From assembly GCA_017466325.1 (NCBI GenBank), contig JAFTUK010000039.1:62001-126000 (forward strand): 64,000 nucleotides of DNA. Direction: 5' to 3'. The position numbers and the translations under genes were made by a program. The notes under the pieces were generated by a model. It saw only the letters and a list, made by a program, of their open reading frames with translations, was not told where the DNA came from and made no database searches. This document shows positions 32,655 to 41,563 of this stretch, in pieces (positions within the stretch are counted from its first letter, which is position 1; each line of letters opens with the position of its first letter). This DNA comes from Bacteroidaceae bacterium. GTDB lineage: Bacteria > Bacteroidota > Bacteroidia > Bacteroidales > Bacteroidaceae.

Positions 32655-33236
32655 TTAGAACTGCACGGTGGGAGCCTGTTCGCTGCCCTCCTGAGCCTCA
32701 AAGTACGCCTTCTTCTCGAAACCGAACATGCCGGCCAGGATGTTCTTGGGGAAACTGCGCAGGGTGGTGTTGTACTTGCGTGCAGATTCGTTATAGTCGC
32801 GGCGTGCCACACTGATGCGGTTCTCCGTGCCCTCCAACTGAACTTGCAGTTCCTTGAAGTTCTCGTTGGCCTTCAGGTCGGGATACTTCTCTACGGTAAC
32901 GAGCAGACGGCTCAAGGCGGAACTTACGCCGTCCTGTGCCTTCTGGAAGTTGGCAATTTGCTCGGCAGACATGTTGCTGGGATCGATGTTCACGCTTGTG
33001 GCCTTGGCACGTGCATCCACCACGGCCTGCAGGGTTTCGCTCTCGTGTGCGGCATATCCCTTTACGGTATTCACCAGGTTGGGGATAAGGTCGGCACGGC
33101 GCTGGTATTGGGTCTCCACGTCGGCCCACTTGTTCTGCACTCCCTCGTCCATGCTCACGAGTCCGTTGTAACTGCTGATGCCCCATACTGCCACGAGGGC
33201 TGCTACGGCGATAATGATGATGGTTGATTTCTTCAT
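32655..33236 (-). CDS. lemA: LemA-family protein
   Basis: This 193-residue protein has an N-terminal membrane anchor (TIIIIAVAALVAVWGISSY) and the family core YNGLVSMDEGVQNKWADVETQYQRRADLIPNLVNTVKGYAAHE (about 23-65). After a helical coiled-coil part it ends with YNTTLRSFPKNILAGMFGFEKKAYFEA, the conserved LemA tail. It lies anchored at the inner membrane with the helical bundle outside. It is paired with the TPM gene. Confidence 0.95.
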   Translation of the reverse strand: MKKSTIIIIAVAALVAVWGISSYNGLVSMDEGVQNKWADVETQYQRRADLIPNLVNTVKGYAAHESETLQAVVDARAKATSVNIDPSNMSAEQIANFQKAQDGVSSALSRLLVTVEKYPDLKANENFKELQVQLEGTENRISVARRDYNESARKYNTTLRSFPKNILAGMFGFEKKAYFEAQEGSEQAPTVQF

Positions 33237-33304
33237 AGTCTTTTCTTTTTGTTAGGTGGTTATATAATATAAATAAGGTATATTGCTTTACGCTCACGAG
33301 GACC

Positions 33305-33781
33305 TTAATCCTCGTCCATCTCCTCCGCGCTATCTTCGTCATACTCCCCGTCGTCTGTGCCGTCGTCGAAGTCAAAGTCGAAGTCTCCGAAGAACTCGGG
33401 CACTTCGCTTGTGAAGGAGTCCAAGCTGCGGCGGTCCTTCTTGGTAGGTCGTCCCAATCCTTTGGCACGTCCCACGAAGCCTGAAATCTTGGCCATATCC
33501 AGGATTTCGTACTGCTCGGGTGCAGTCACGTTTTCCAGGATTTCGGGAATAAGTTTCGCGCCCACACGCTTCTCTATGGCCTGCAATACGCGGAAACTGT
33601 AGGTTATGGGCGGTTTGCGCACGTCTATCACGTCGCCCTCGCGTATGGTGCGCGACGGTTTCAGTTGTGCCCCTTTCATGCTGACCTGCCCTTTCTTGCA
33701 GGCCGCCGCCGCTATGGTGCGTGTCTTGAAGATGCGTGCCGCCCACAGCCACTTGTCTATACGTGCTTCGTTGTTCTTCAT
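33305..33781 (-). CDS. S4-domain RNA-binding protein (Hsp15-like)
   Basis: This is a 158-residue cytosolic protein. The S4 fold begins [49 protein letters not shown] (about 5-53), as in Hsp15/HslR, which binds stalled 50S subunits carrying peptidyl-tRNA. The C-terminus is strongly acidic ([18 protein letters not shown]) and may be disordered. Its start overlaps the stop of pth by four bases, which fits a shared role in rescue of peptidyl-tRNA. Confidence 0.9.
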   Translation of the reverse strand: MKNNEARIDKWLWAARIFKTRTIAAAACKKGQVSMKGAQLKPSRTIREGDVIDVRKPPITYSFRVLQAIEKRVGAKLIPEILENVTAPEQYEILDMAKISGFVGRAKGLGRPTKKDRRSLDSFTSEVPEFFGDFDFDFDDGTDDGEYDEDSAEEMDED

Positions 33782-34341
33782 TTGTTGTTATAGTGGTTCA
33801 TTGCGAACTGCATGCCGCTCAGGGCAAAGGCCTTTATGGCATCGCATGCCACAGGTACCTTCTCGTCTATGGTCTTGTTGTCTTCGGGCGAGAACTTGCC
33901 TAAGACGAAGTCCACCTGGCCGCCACGGGGGAAGTCGTTGCCTATGCCGAACTTCAGACGGTTGTATCCCTGGGTGCAGAGCATCTGTGCTATGTGCTTC
34001 AGGCCGTTGTGCCCGGCATCCGACCCGTTCTGCTTCATGCGTATGGCGCCTACGGGCAGGGACAGATCGTCCACTATCACGAGGACGTTTTCCAGTTGTA
34101 TCTTCTCCTGTTGCATCCAGTAGCGCACGGCATTGCCGGAGAGGTTCATGTACGTGCTTGGCTTCAGCAGTATCAGTTCGGCATTCTTCACGCGGGTCTT
34201 GCATACAAATCCGTAGCGCTTGTCCTGGAATGTCGCACCCTGCGCCTGAGCCAGGGCATCCACTACGCGGAATCCTATGTTGTGGCGTGTGCCGCGGTAT
34301 TCGTCGCCTATGTTTCCAAGTCCTACAATAAGGTATTTCAT
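33778..34341 (-). CDS. pth: Peptidyl-tRNA hydrolase
   Basis: This 187-residue enzyme frees tRNA from prematurely released peptidyl-tRNA in the cytosol. I choose ATG 34,341 ([24 protein letters not shown]), the conserved N-terminus; the frame extends upstream without similarity. The catalytic His is in TRHNIGF (about residue 20), and [21 protein letters not shown] and [14 protein letters not shown] follow in order. The downstream S4 protein is translationally coupled. Confidence 0.95.
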   Translation of the reverse strand: MKYLIVGLGNIGDEYRGTRHNIGFRVVDALAQAQGATFQDKRYGFVCKTRVKNAELILLKPSTYMNLSGNAVRYWMQQEKIQLENVLVIVDDLSLPVGAIRMKQNGSDAGHNGLKHIAQMLCTQGYNRLKFGIGNDFPRGGQVDFVLGKFSPEDNKTIDEKVPVACDAIKAFALSGMQFAMNHYNNK

Positions 34342-34442
34342 AATCGGACTTCCCTTCTCTTCTGTCCTGTCGCAGTCCTTGTGGCATACTGACGACGGCA
34401 GAAGGAATGTTATCAGTTTCTGTATGATGTTCATAAATGCAA

Positions 34443-34475
34443 AATACGGGCAGCGGCATGGCCGTCACCCGTATT
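34443..34475 (-). terminator. Hairpin downstream of rplY
   Basis: Outer stem aatacggg (34,443-34,450) pairs with cccgtatt (34,468-34,475), with an inner GGC/GCC part. It lies in the gap between rplY and pth. Confidence 0.55.
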
Positions 34476-34560
34476 CCTTGTTTTGTCAGAGTCCTTTCCT
34501 CGTGTCACCTGATGGCATAGCCACGGGTGCGGGAGGTAGGGTTGATGAAAATCTCTGTTT

Positions 34561-35160
34561 TTACTTCTTGCCAGCGGCAGCCATTGCGCTCATAGCGCTA
34601 CGTGTCATCTTAACCTGACATACTACTACGCTGGGGCTGGTTACGAGTTCCAGACCTTCGAAGCTCAGTTCGGCAACCTTGATGGTCTTGCCCAGACCCA
34701 GGTTGGTAACGTCGATGTTCAGCTTCTCGGGAATCTGAGTGTAGGGAGCGCGAACCTTCAGGTTACGTACGCTTGCAGCCAGCTTACCACCGGCCTTAAC
34801 ACCCTCTGCCAGACCATTCAGCTTGATGGGCACCTCCATTACGATGGGCTTCTCCTCGGTGATCTCGTAGAAGTCGATGTGCAGCAGCTGGTCTGTTACG
34901 GGATGGAACTGCAGCTCCTTCATTACAGCCTTGTACTCCTGACCGTCGATGTTCAGGTTTACGCTGTAGATGTCGGGAGAGTAAACCAGATTGCGAACCT
35001 CAGATGCGGTTACAGAGAAACCGAGTGCTACGGGCAGACCGTTCTCACCACGCTTCTCGCCATACAGGTTGCAGGGAATAGAACCGCTCTTGCGGATCTC
35101 ACGGGTGGCCTTCTTGCCGGTAACGGTGCGGGCTGTGCCCTTTACGTCGATACTTTTCAT
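34561..35160 (-). CDS. rplY: Ribosomal protein L25/CTC
   Basis: This 199-residue protein is of the long CTC type. The N-terminal L25 domain reads ARTVTGKKATREIRKSGSIPCNLYG (about 10-34) and LQFHPVTDQLLHIDFYEI (about 85-102), which binds 5S rRNA. The TL5/CTC beta domain follows (VPIKLNGLAEGVKAGGKLA). The Ala-rich tail ends AAAGKK. It is divergent from nusB; a TACCTTTG box at 35,241-35,248 (minus) is its likely -7 element. Confidence 0.95.
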   Translation of the reverse strand: MKSIDVKGTARTVTGKKATREIRKSGSIPCNLYGEKRGENGLPVALGFSVTASEVRNLVYSPDIYSVNLNIDGQEYKAVMKELQFHPVTDQLLHIDFYEITEEKPIVMEVPIKLNGLAEGVKAGGKLAASVRNLKVRAPYTQIPEKLNIDVTNLGLGKTIKVAELSFEGLELVTSPSVVVCQVKMTRSAMSAMAAAGKK

Positions 35161-35240
35161 TTTGTTTTTTTGTTAGTTTGTGTTACTCTAAATTAAGTTC
35201 TTGCCTAATTCGCCATCACACGGGCTTTCATAAGCGGGTG

Positions 35241-35248
35241 CAAAGGTA
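35241..35248 (-). promoter_or_regulatory. -7 box for rplY
   Basis: The minus strand reads TACCTTTG about 80 bases before the rplY ATG. The divergent nusB gene has its own TACCTTTG at 35,355-35,362 (plus), 22 bases before its ATG. Confidence 0.6.
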
Positions 35249-35354
35249 CGTAAAAAAGGTGAAAGAACATTGGGCTTTCAGGACCTTTTTTGCGAGTTCC
35301 CCTCTTTTTCGCCGTTTTTGTCCCCGCTTCTCCTCATTCTTCATTAAAAATGAG

Positions 35355-35362
35355 TACCTTTG
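35355..35362 (+). promoter_or_regulatory. -7 box for nusB operon
   Basis: TACCTTTG, 22 bases before ATG 35,384, implying a leader of about 15 bases for the nusB-yajC-ybbR-coaE transcript. Confidence 0.6.
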
Positions 35363-35383
35363 TGCGCTTTATAAATCGTTCTT

Positions 35384-36310
35384 ATGATAAATCGTAAACT
35401 AATCCGCATCAAGACAGTGCAGGTTGTATACTCCTGCTGTCTCAACGATGTGCGTCGCCCTGAGGATGGCGAGAACATATTGCTCAGCAGTTTGGGTACT
35501 GCCTACGATTTGTACAATACCATGCTGACTCTGATGGTGGAGATTTCCCGTTTGGGCTTGCGCGCCCACGAGGCACAGGCCGCCAGAGCAAAGCGTTTGG
35601 GTTTGCCAGAACCCAGTCGTAAGTTCGTGGACAACCGCTTCATGTTGCAACTGGAGAGTAACCGCCAGTTGCAGGACAACCGCAAGAACCAGCGTCTGGA
35701 TTGGACCAACGAGGAGGAGTTCGTGCGTACACTTTACAACAAGGTAGTGGACAGCGACTTTTATCGTGAATACATGGAAAGCGGCATGGGCTCATACGAG
35801 GAGGACCGCGAACTGTGGCGCAAGGTCTACCGTTACATCATCGTGGACAATGACGATATAGACGAACTTCTGGAGGATGTCAACATATTCTGGAACGACG
35901 ACCGCCACATCATTGACACTTTCGTTCTGAAGACCATCAACCGTTTTACCAAGGAGGGCGATGACAACCATCCGCTTCTTCCCGAGTTCCGGGACGACGA
36001 GGACCTGGAGTTTGCACGCAGGCTGATACTGCAGGCCATGAACGGAGCCGAATATTACCGCAACCTCATTTCGCAGAATACACGCAACTGGGACGTTGAG
36101 CGTGTCCCCCTCATGGACCGTGTAATCATGCAAGTGGCTCTGGCGGAGATAACGTCATGCCCCACCATTCCTCTGTCGGTTTCCATCAACGAGTACATAG
36201 AGATAGCCAAGAGCTACAGCACTCCCAACAGTGCCCGCTACATCAATGCCACGCTGGATAACATCAGCAAGAAACTTATTGCCGAACGCAAACTGATAAA
36301 GAATGCCTGA
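35384..36310 (+). CDS. nusB: Transcription antitermination factor NusB
   Basis: This 308-residue NusB is of the long Bacteroidales type, about twice the usual length. The N-terminus LIRIKTVQVVYSC (about 5-17) and the C-terminal NusB core VPLMDRVIMQVALAEITSCPTIPLSVSINEYIEIAKSYSTPNSARYINATLDNI (about 240-293) are clear. The central part (about 95-220) is an acidic lineage-specific insertion. NusB with NusE/S10 promotes antitermination in rRNA transcription. It starts the operon that continues into yajC, a YbbR-like gene and coaE. Confidence 0.93.
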   Translation: MINRKLIRIKTVQVVYSCCLNDVRRPEDGENILLSSLGTAYDLYNTMLTLMVEISRLGLRAHEAQAARAKRLGLPEPSRKFVDNRFMLQLESNRQLQDNRKNQRLDWTNEEEFVRTLYNKVVDSDFYREYMESGMGSYEEDRELWRKVYRYIIVDNDDIDELLEDVNIFWNDDRHIIDTFVLKTINRFTKEGDDNHPLLPEFRDDEDLEFARRLILQAMNGAEYYRNLISQNTRNWDVERVPLMDRVIMQVALAEITSCPTIPLSVSINEYIEIAKSYSTPNSARYINATLDNISKKLIAERKLIKNA

Positions 36311-36382
36311 GGCCCAGACCTCGTTTCACGGTGTGCACGAGGCAAGTAATCAAGATAAATAAACAACAAACATAATAAGACA

Positions 36383-36688
36383 ATGATTCAGACATTAGCA
36401 GCTCAGGGAGGCTTTGACCCTGTAATTATACTCATGTGGGTGGCCATCGGCCTTATCTTCTGGTTTTTCATCATGCGTCCCCAGAAGAAGAGACAGCAGG
36501 AAATACAGAAGTTCCGCAACTCCATCACCATCGGTTCCAGAGTGGTAACCTCGGGTGGTATCTATGGAGACGTGCGCGGCATAGAAGAAGCCGACAACAT
36601 TCTGGTAATAGAGGTTGCCAAGGGTGTGAACATCCGTGTTGACCGCAATAGCGTTTATGCAACTGCACAACAGGATCAGATCAGGTAG
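36383..36688 (+). CDS. yajC: Preprotein translocase subunit YajC
   Basis: This 101-residue protein has one N-terminal membrane span (PVIILMWVAIGLIFWFFIM) followed by RPQKKRQQEIQKFRNSITIGSRVVTSGGIYGDVRGIEE, the family signature. YajC associates with SecDF at the inner membrane. The next gene starts within its last codons. Confidence 0.95.
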   Translation: MIQTLAAQGGFDPVIILMWVAIGLIFWFFIMRPQKKRQQEIQKFRNSITIGSRVVTSGGIYGDVRGIEEADNILVIEVAKGVNIRVDRNSVYATAQQDQIR

Positions 36689-37703
36689 GAATAGGGCAAC
36701 ATTAAGCTTTACATCCCTGCTCCGCGAAAAGGGCAGGGACATAATCGTCTTTGCCTTTTTCCTGGCTATTAGCGGTGGCTTCTGGGTGTTGCAGAAACTC
36801 GACGACACCTTCGAGGCTGATATCCGCGTGCCTCTGGAACTGGTGGGCATTCCCAAGGGAACCATTATCACTGCACCTCTGCCTAAGGAGGTGGTGATTA
36901 CCGTACAGGACAGAGGAACAAACCTCTTCAATTACCAACGTCGCAGCAAGGGGATACAACCCATACGGCTGGACTTCTCTGTCTACGATAACGGTTCTGT
37001 AGCAGGAAAGGCTACCGTTTCGGCTACCGATGTCCAGCGAGCCTTCCAGCAGCAGATGAGTTCGTCCACACAAGTGGTGCGTCTCACACCCAGCAAGTTT
37101 GAGTTCCACTACAATCGTGGCATGTCACGCCGTGTGCCCGTGAAATTTGTCGGCAAGGTCACTACTGTCCGGCAGAACTATCTCCAGCAAATCACCCTCA
37201 GTCCCGACAGCGTTACCGTCTATGCTCCCAAACCTATGTTGGACACACTCCGATATGCTTATACGGAAAGTCAGGACTTTACAGACTTGTCCAAGACCAC
37301 GACCTTCAACCTCCACTTCCCCAAGATTTCCGGAGTGAAGGCCGTGCCGGATATGATACAGATGACGGCACATGTGGATTACTATACGGAACAGACCGTA
37401 CAGGTTCCTGTTATCGGTCTCAATTTCCCTGCGGGAATCACGCTGAAGACATTCCCAGCCATCGTCACGGTGAAATATAGGGTCGGTGCTTCCAATGCAC
37501 GTTTCATGCGTCCGGAGAACTTCGTGCTGGCGGCAACCTACGAGGAACTGCTCGCCGGAGGTAACAAGAAACTCCGTCTGCAGCTCCGTTCTGTTCCTGA
37601 GGGTGTGAGCAACATACGCATTTATCCTCAGGAGGTAGACTTCCTTTTGGAGCAGACGGTTGGGGAAACGGACCAAACAACCGAGGAGACTACGAATGAT
37701 TAA
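36657..37703 (+). CDS. YbbR-like domain protein
   Basis: I choose ATG 36,657 (MQLHNRIRSG), giving 348 residues and a 32-base overlap with yajC; an earlier GTG at 36,636 is possible. A membrane anchor (IIVFAFFLAISGGFWVLQ) near residue 30 is followed by beta-rich YbbR-type repeats, e.g. VPLELVGIPKGTIIT and VPVKFVGKVTTVRQNYLQQITLSPDSVTVYAP. YbbR-like proteins regulate cyclic-di-AMP cyclase in Firmicutes; the role in Bacteroidales is unclear. The gene stop overlaps coaE. Confidence 0.88.
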   Translation: MQLHNRIRSGRNRATLSFTSLLREKGRDIIVFAFFLAISGGFWVLQKLDDTFEADIRVPLELVGIPKGTIITAPLPKEVVITVQDRGTNLFNYQRRSKGIQPIRLDFSVYDNGSVAGKATVSATDVQRAFQQQMSSSTQVVRLTPSKFEFHYNRGMSRRVPVKFVGKVTTVRQNYLQQITLSPDSVTVYAPKPMLDTLRYAYTESQDFTDLSKTTTFNLHFPKISGVKAVPDMIQMTAHVDYYTEQTVQVPVIGLNFPAGITLKTFPAIVTVKYRVGASNARFMRPENFVLAATYEELLAGGNKKLRLQLRSVPEGVSNIRIYPQEVDFLLEQTVGETDQTTEETTND

Positions 37704-38214
37704 ACTGGCCATCACAGGTGGAATAGGTAGTGGGAAGAGTTATGTGGCCCATCGGATGACCGAACTATTGGGCATACCAGTCTACGACTCCGATGCCAAT
37801 GCCAAGCGGTTGAACGAGGAATCGCCGGCAATACGTAGCGGACTCATGGAAATGGTTGGCGCAGACGTTTACGATGCGCAGGGGCGCCTCAACAGGCAGA
37901 AACTTGCCGCTTTCCTGTTTGCAAACGAGGAGAATGCCAGGCGCATCAATGCCCTCATACATCCTGTAGTAAAGGAGGATTTCCTACGTTGGGCAGCAGA
38001 GCAGACGGCACCGGTGGTAGCCATAGAGACAGCCTTGCTGGCCGAAAGCGGCATAGACAAGGTAGTGGACAAGATAATTCGGGTGGATGCCCCCCTGGAG
38101 ACACGCATCGGCCGTGCAATGCAAAGGGACGGTGTTGCTCGGGAAAAGGTGCTCGAACGCATGGCACGCCAGCAGGAGTACCCCAATCCGGATATAATAA
38201 TAAATAATGTATAA
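37696..38214 (+). CDS. coaE: Dephospho-CoA kinase
   Basis: This 172-residue kinase catalyses the last step of CoA synthesis. I choose ATG 37,696 (MIKLAITGGIGSGKSY); the Walker A is GGIGSGKS at residues 8-15. YDSDANAKRL (about 32-41) and the ETALLAESG lid region follow. The C-terminus (ARQQEYPNPDIIINNV) is slightly short of typical CoaE proteins, which usually have an extra helix, so the end may be trimmed. It overlaps the YbbR-like gene by 8 bases. Confidence 0.92.
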   Translation: MIKLAITGGIGSGKSYVAHRMTELLGIPVYDSDANAKRLNEESPAIRSGLMEMVGADVYDAQGRLNRQKLAAFLFANEENARRINALIHPVVKEDFLRWAAEQTAPVVAIETALLAESGIDKVVDKIIRVDAPLETRIGRAMQRDGVAREKVLERMARQQEYPNPDIIINNV

Positions 38215-38234
38215 ACAAACACACAAGAAAGAAA

Positions 38235-38666
38235 ATGCTTGAAACAATTCTCGCTATCTCCGGCAAGCCCGGACTTTACCGACTGGTAAACCGCGGAAAC
38301 CGCAGTCTTATCGTTGAGACCTTGGACGCGCAGAAGAAGCGCATGCCTGCTTTCGGAACCGATAAGATTATCTCCCTGGCAGATATAGCCATGTACACCG
38401 ACGAGGAGGAAGTACCCCTGCGTCAGGTCCTGAAGAACATCTATGATATGGAGGGTGGCAAGGCCACAACCATAGACTACCGCAAGGCAACCAATCAGGA
38501 ACTGGCCGACTTCATGGCCAAGGCTCTGCCCAACTACGACCGCGATCACGTATATCCCGGTGACATGAAGAAACTCATCCAGTGGTACAATATCCTTATC
38601 GAAAACGGTGTCACCGACTTTGAGGAGAAGCAGGAGACTGCTGATGCACAGGAGGCAACAGAATAA
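38235..38666 (+). CDS. DUF5606-family protein
   Basis: This 143-residue cytosolic protein starts MLETILAISGKPGLYRLVNRGNRSLIVETLD, the conserved start of the DUF5606 family found across Bacteroidetes. A helical middle (VPLRQVLKNIYDMEGGK) and acidic tail follow. The function is unknown; it is regularly found after coaE, here 20 bases downstream, which suggests a link to that operon. Confidence 0.85.
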   Translation: MLETILAISGKPGLYRLVNRGNRSLIVETLDAQKKRMPAFGTDKIISLADIAMYTDEEEVPLRQVLKNIYDMEGGKATTIDYRKATNQELADFMAKALPNYDRDHVYPGDMKKLIQWYNILIENGVTDFEEKQETADAQEATE

Positions 38667-38694
38667 GTTTTTCCCGAACTTGAAATTTGTTCTC

Positions 38695-38786
38695 GGTGGC
38701 AGTGAAGTTTGCCTCCACTGGCCGTTAATTTCATCGCCACTGGCGGTTAATCTCGCCGCCAGTGGCGGTAAACTTTACCGCCACTG
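38695..38786. repeat. Tandem inverted-repeat cluster after DUF5606 gene
   Basis: Several variants of 'gccactggcggttaa' follow each other in alternating orientation; the last, 38,761-38,785 (agtggcggtaaa c tttaccgccact), is a perfect palindrome. It lies between convergent genes. A similar short tandem hairpin set is at 63,104-63,169. Confidence 0.75.
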
Positions 38787-38840
38787 AGGGCGATACTATG
38801 GGGGCAAGAACCCCTATGTAGTTTCGTACATAATAAAAAT

Positions 38841-38879
38841 AAAATCCCCCACATCGCCTTTAGGAGTGTGAGGGATTTT
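38841..38879. terminator. Bidirectional terminator
   Basis: Stem aaaatccccc-aca (38,841-38,853) pairs with tgtg-agggatttt (38,867-38,879). It lies between DUF5606 and the convergent C10 protease gene. Confidence 0.8.
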
Positions 38880-38897
38880 GTTTTTGACGTATTTGGC

Positions 38898-41177
38898 TTA
38901 TCTTGCTATTAACTTCTTGCCTTGGATGATGTGCAAGCCATTAACTTGTTCGCCGTTGACCTTGATGCCATCTATCCGGTATATTGGAGAATCTTTATCA
39001 AATGTTCCCTGAATGCTCTCTACAGGAGTTTCTCCAGTTGTGAAGTAAATGTAATTTCCAAGTTGTGTGTAATTCAGGTCAGAATGATTCTGGTAGTATC
39101 CGATTAGTAATGCACATTGGTTGTAACTGTTTGCCCCGTGGAACTGGAAGTTGAATGTCTTTGTGGTTCCGGCATTTATGTTGCCCGGCAATTCCTGGAC
39201 TTCTGTGGCATGTAGGTAATTGCTGTCGTCAATTTTTTCAAATAGTATGGCAACAATGCCTCTGTAATATCCCTCGGAACTGTTGTTCCTGATACGGACA
39301 TTTGCACTAACCTTGTTTTTGTCTGGTACACAACTCAGCATAGTAAGATTAGAAGGCAGTACAGGGGCCGGTTTGATGGTGACGGTGGTCTTTGCAATAT
39401 GATCTTCGCCCTTTTCGCTTTGTGACAGCCACAGATTATATACACCCGAACTTGTGGGAGTGAAAGAAAGGTACAAGTCTGTTACTTCGTTCTTTTTCAT
39501 AAGGATTGTTGCCCGGCTTTGGGCTTTTCCCTTTATGTTTGTTTTGCTGGCAAAGAGATACAGTGGTGTGTACACTTCGTCTCCAGTGTTTTCCAGACTG
39601 ACGATGAAGTCCTGCTGCACTCCTTCTACGTTGTTGCCTACTGCTTTCCAATCTGTGAAATTAACGTTGATGGTCGGGTGTTGTACTATGTTTGTGACGG
39701 TTCCCAGAGTAGAAGTGGTTACCTCAAAGAAATTCTGGTAACTGCCTACACGCTTCCATGTACTTGTGCCATTAGGGCGGCAGACGGTGGCTATGCGATG
39801 TACGCCTGCAGCCAGTCTTAGACCGTCTGCTGCAATGTCCAAACCTATGTAATCTGTGTCGCCTAAATTTCCCAATAAAGTCATGGGACCACAGTCCTTG
39901 ATGACCTTTATGATGTTGTTGTCCTCGTCTATGGTTGCAAAACCCACGTTGGCTGTCAATGTTTCGGCATGGGTGTTGTAGAAGAAACTGAACATTGATG
40001 TGCCTATTACTTGTTCTGAGTGAGGTTCGAAGTATTTCGGCGCAGGCGCTTTACCGGTATTAGGCTGGATTCCAATTACTATCTCCTGCCCATAACTGTA
40101 ACCGTCGGAAGAACCGCTTCCTATGCCTCCAGTTTCGGGGTTCATGAGTGCCAACTTGTAGTATCCGTCGTATGATCCACCCCAACCCCAATTGAAGTGG
40201 AACATGCCGTCGCCATCATAACCGTCGCAGATAAAGGCATGTCCGCCCTCCATGGATGCTCCGGCATGGTAAACGGGGCGTGAAGCTTTTAATTCATTGT
40301 AAATAATGCTTTCCCATTCGCTCAGGGTATAGAAAAAGAGATATTTCTGTTCTATATTCTGGTCATAGTCAAAATATTTAGTCAGGGCATTTACTACATC
40401 GCTCGTATAGGCTCCAGTACTATATTCAGAATAATCACTCTTTATGGATTGTCCGCAATAGCGCATCAGTTCTGCCACAGCATCTCCATTATCGTTGGAC
40501 GAGTATGTGTTTTTCATTTCGCTCCAACCAAAGGTTGTAGAAGGTAGTGTAGATACTCTGATATTTTCGCTTGTTGTGGTATATGAGGGAATCTTGGGAG
40601 TTGCTGTTTGTGGCCATTCGTGATATTTCATTACCTGAGCCATGGCAGTGGCTGTACATCCGGTTACGCTTCTGTATCCATTATGGAGTGGACATTTGGC
40701 GTTGTATGGCTCACCTTGATTCCATTGGGTCCTCACCAATGGGTAAATGGCTGGCCATTGTGTAGTGTTTTGTTCGATATTTTGCTGTGGAACATAAGTT
40801 TCAAGCATTGCAATCTGCTCGCTGTAACTTTGTAACCAGGCTTTTACGTTTTCAGGCATGTTCTCTGCATCAAAGGAACCATGTGTTGAATATCCAAGAA
40901 TTTCGTCCGTTTTGTCATCTCCAGATATTATAACGTAGCCGCGTTCGTCTTCGGCATTGAAAATGTAATATGCCGGAGTTTCATCTGGCGCTGTTGCCCC
41001 TTTTAAACTTCGTGCTGGTGCATACTCTGGAATTTCATTGGCCAATACGGCCCCTCCAATTCGTTCTTTCATGAACTTGGCAGCTTTGCCTCTTGCTTGT
41101 TCCAACCCAATTGGACCTGCCAGGGCAAAAGAACATGCCATAGCCATAGATAGGAAAAGGGTAAATCGTTGTTTCAT
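38898..41177 (-). CDS. C10-family cysteine protease (streptopain/interpain type)
   Basis: This 759-residue secreted protease has a signal peptide (MKQRFTLFLSMAMACSFALA) and a propeptide (QARGKAAKFMKERI ... YYIFNAEDERGYVIISGDD). The catalytic Cys is in VTGCTATAMAQVMKYHEWP (about residues 171-189) and the His in SMEGGHAFICDGYD (about 308-321), with FHFNWGWGGSYDGYYKL following. A long C-terminal region contains Ig-like modules and ends YRIDGIKVNGEQVNGLHIIQGKKLIAR, a surface-protein tail of the Prevotella kind. C10 proteases are secreted virulence or nutrient-acquisition enzymes. A TAACTTTG box (41,249-41,256, minus) lies about 72 bases upstream. Confidence 0.92.
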   Translation of the reverse strand: MKQRFTLFLSMAMACSFALAGPIGLEQARGKAAKFMKERIGGAVLANEIPEYAPARSLKGATAPDETPAYYIFNAEDERGYVIISGDDKTDEILGYSTHGSFDAENMPENVKAWLQSYSEQIAMLETYVPQQNIEQNTTQWPAIYPLVRTQWNQGEPYNAKCPLHNGYRSVTGCTATAMAQVMKYHEWPQTATPKIPSYTTTSENIRVSTLPSTTFGWSEMKNTYSSNDNGDAVAELMRYCGQSIKSDYSEYSTGAYTSDVVNALTKYFDYDQNIEQKYLFFYTLSEWESIIYNELKASRPVYHAGASMEGGHAFICDGYDGDGMFHFNWGWGGSYDGYYKLALMNPETGGIGSGSSDGYSYGQEIVIGIQPNTGKAPAPKYFEPHSEQVIGTSMFSFFYNTHAETLTANVGFATIDEDNNIIKVIKDCGPMTLLGNLGDTDYIGLDIAADGLRLAAGVHRIATVCRPNGTSTWKRVGSYQNFFEVTTSTLGTVTNIVQHPTINVNFTDWKAVGNNVEGVQQDFIVSLENTGDEVYTPLYLFASKTNIKGKAQSRATILMKKNEVTDLYLSFTPTSSGVYNLWLSQSEKGEDHIAKTTVTIKPAPVLPSNLTMLSCVPDKNKVSANVRIRNNSSEGYYRGIVAILFEKIDDSNYLHATEVQELPGNINAGTTKTFNFQFHGANSYNQCALLIGYYQNHSDLNYTQLGNYIYFTTGETPVESIQGTFDKDSPIYRIDGIKVNGEQVNGLHIIQGKKLIAR

Positions 41178-41248
41178 AGTTTTTGATTATTAGTTTTTAG
41201 ATGTTGGCTTAAGTTCGTTTTATTGTACTTTGTCGTTAACCATGTATG

Positions 41249-41256
41249 CAAAGTTA
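41249..41256 (-). promoter_or_regulatory. -7 box for the C10 protease
   Basis: The minus strand reads TAACTTTG. The remaining gap to 41,485 holds no other feature that I can support. Confidence 0.5.
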
Positions 41257-41485
41257 AACTTTATTTTATGTAAATCCAATCTTGGAATAAAATTTACGCA
41301 AGTGTTGGTGCAAATTAAGTAATATTTATATAAAAATCAGATAACTTTATAGCTTTTACCCCAAATAGGTCATTGTCGCGTAACAGTCTAATGAGGGATT
41401 TGGGTTTAATTCGAAATTATGTACATCTGCAATTTGGAAAATGAAGTGAGGTCGTGACGACATATTGGTAGACGCATGTCTGCCG

Positions 41486-41537
41486 AATATGACAAACGAG
41501 ACTGTGGTTCGCGAACCACAGCCTCGTTTGTCATATT
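41486..41537. terminator. Long hairpin terminator after the PpiD-like gene
   Basis: Two 25-base arms (41,486-41,510 and complement to 41,537) pair with one mismatch (A opposite C), closing around ttcgcgaa. It lies 26 bases past the ppiD-like stop. Confidence 0.85.
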
Positions 41538-41563
41538 CCTATAGGGAATGTACCTGTTGAACT

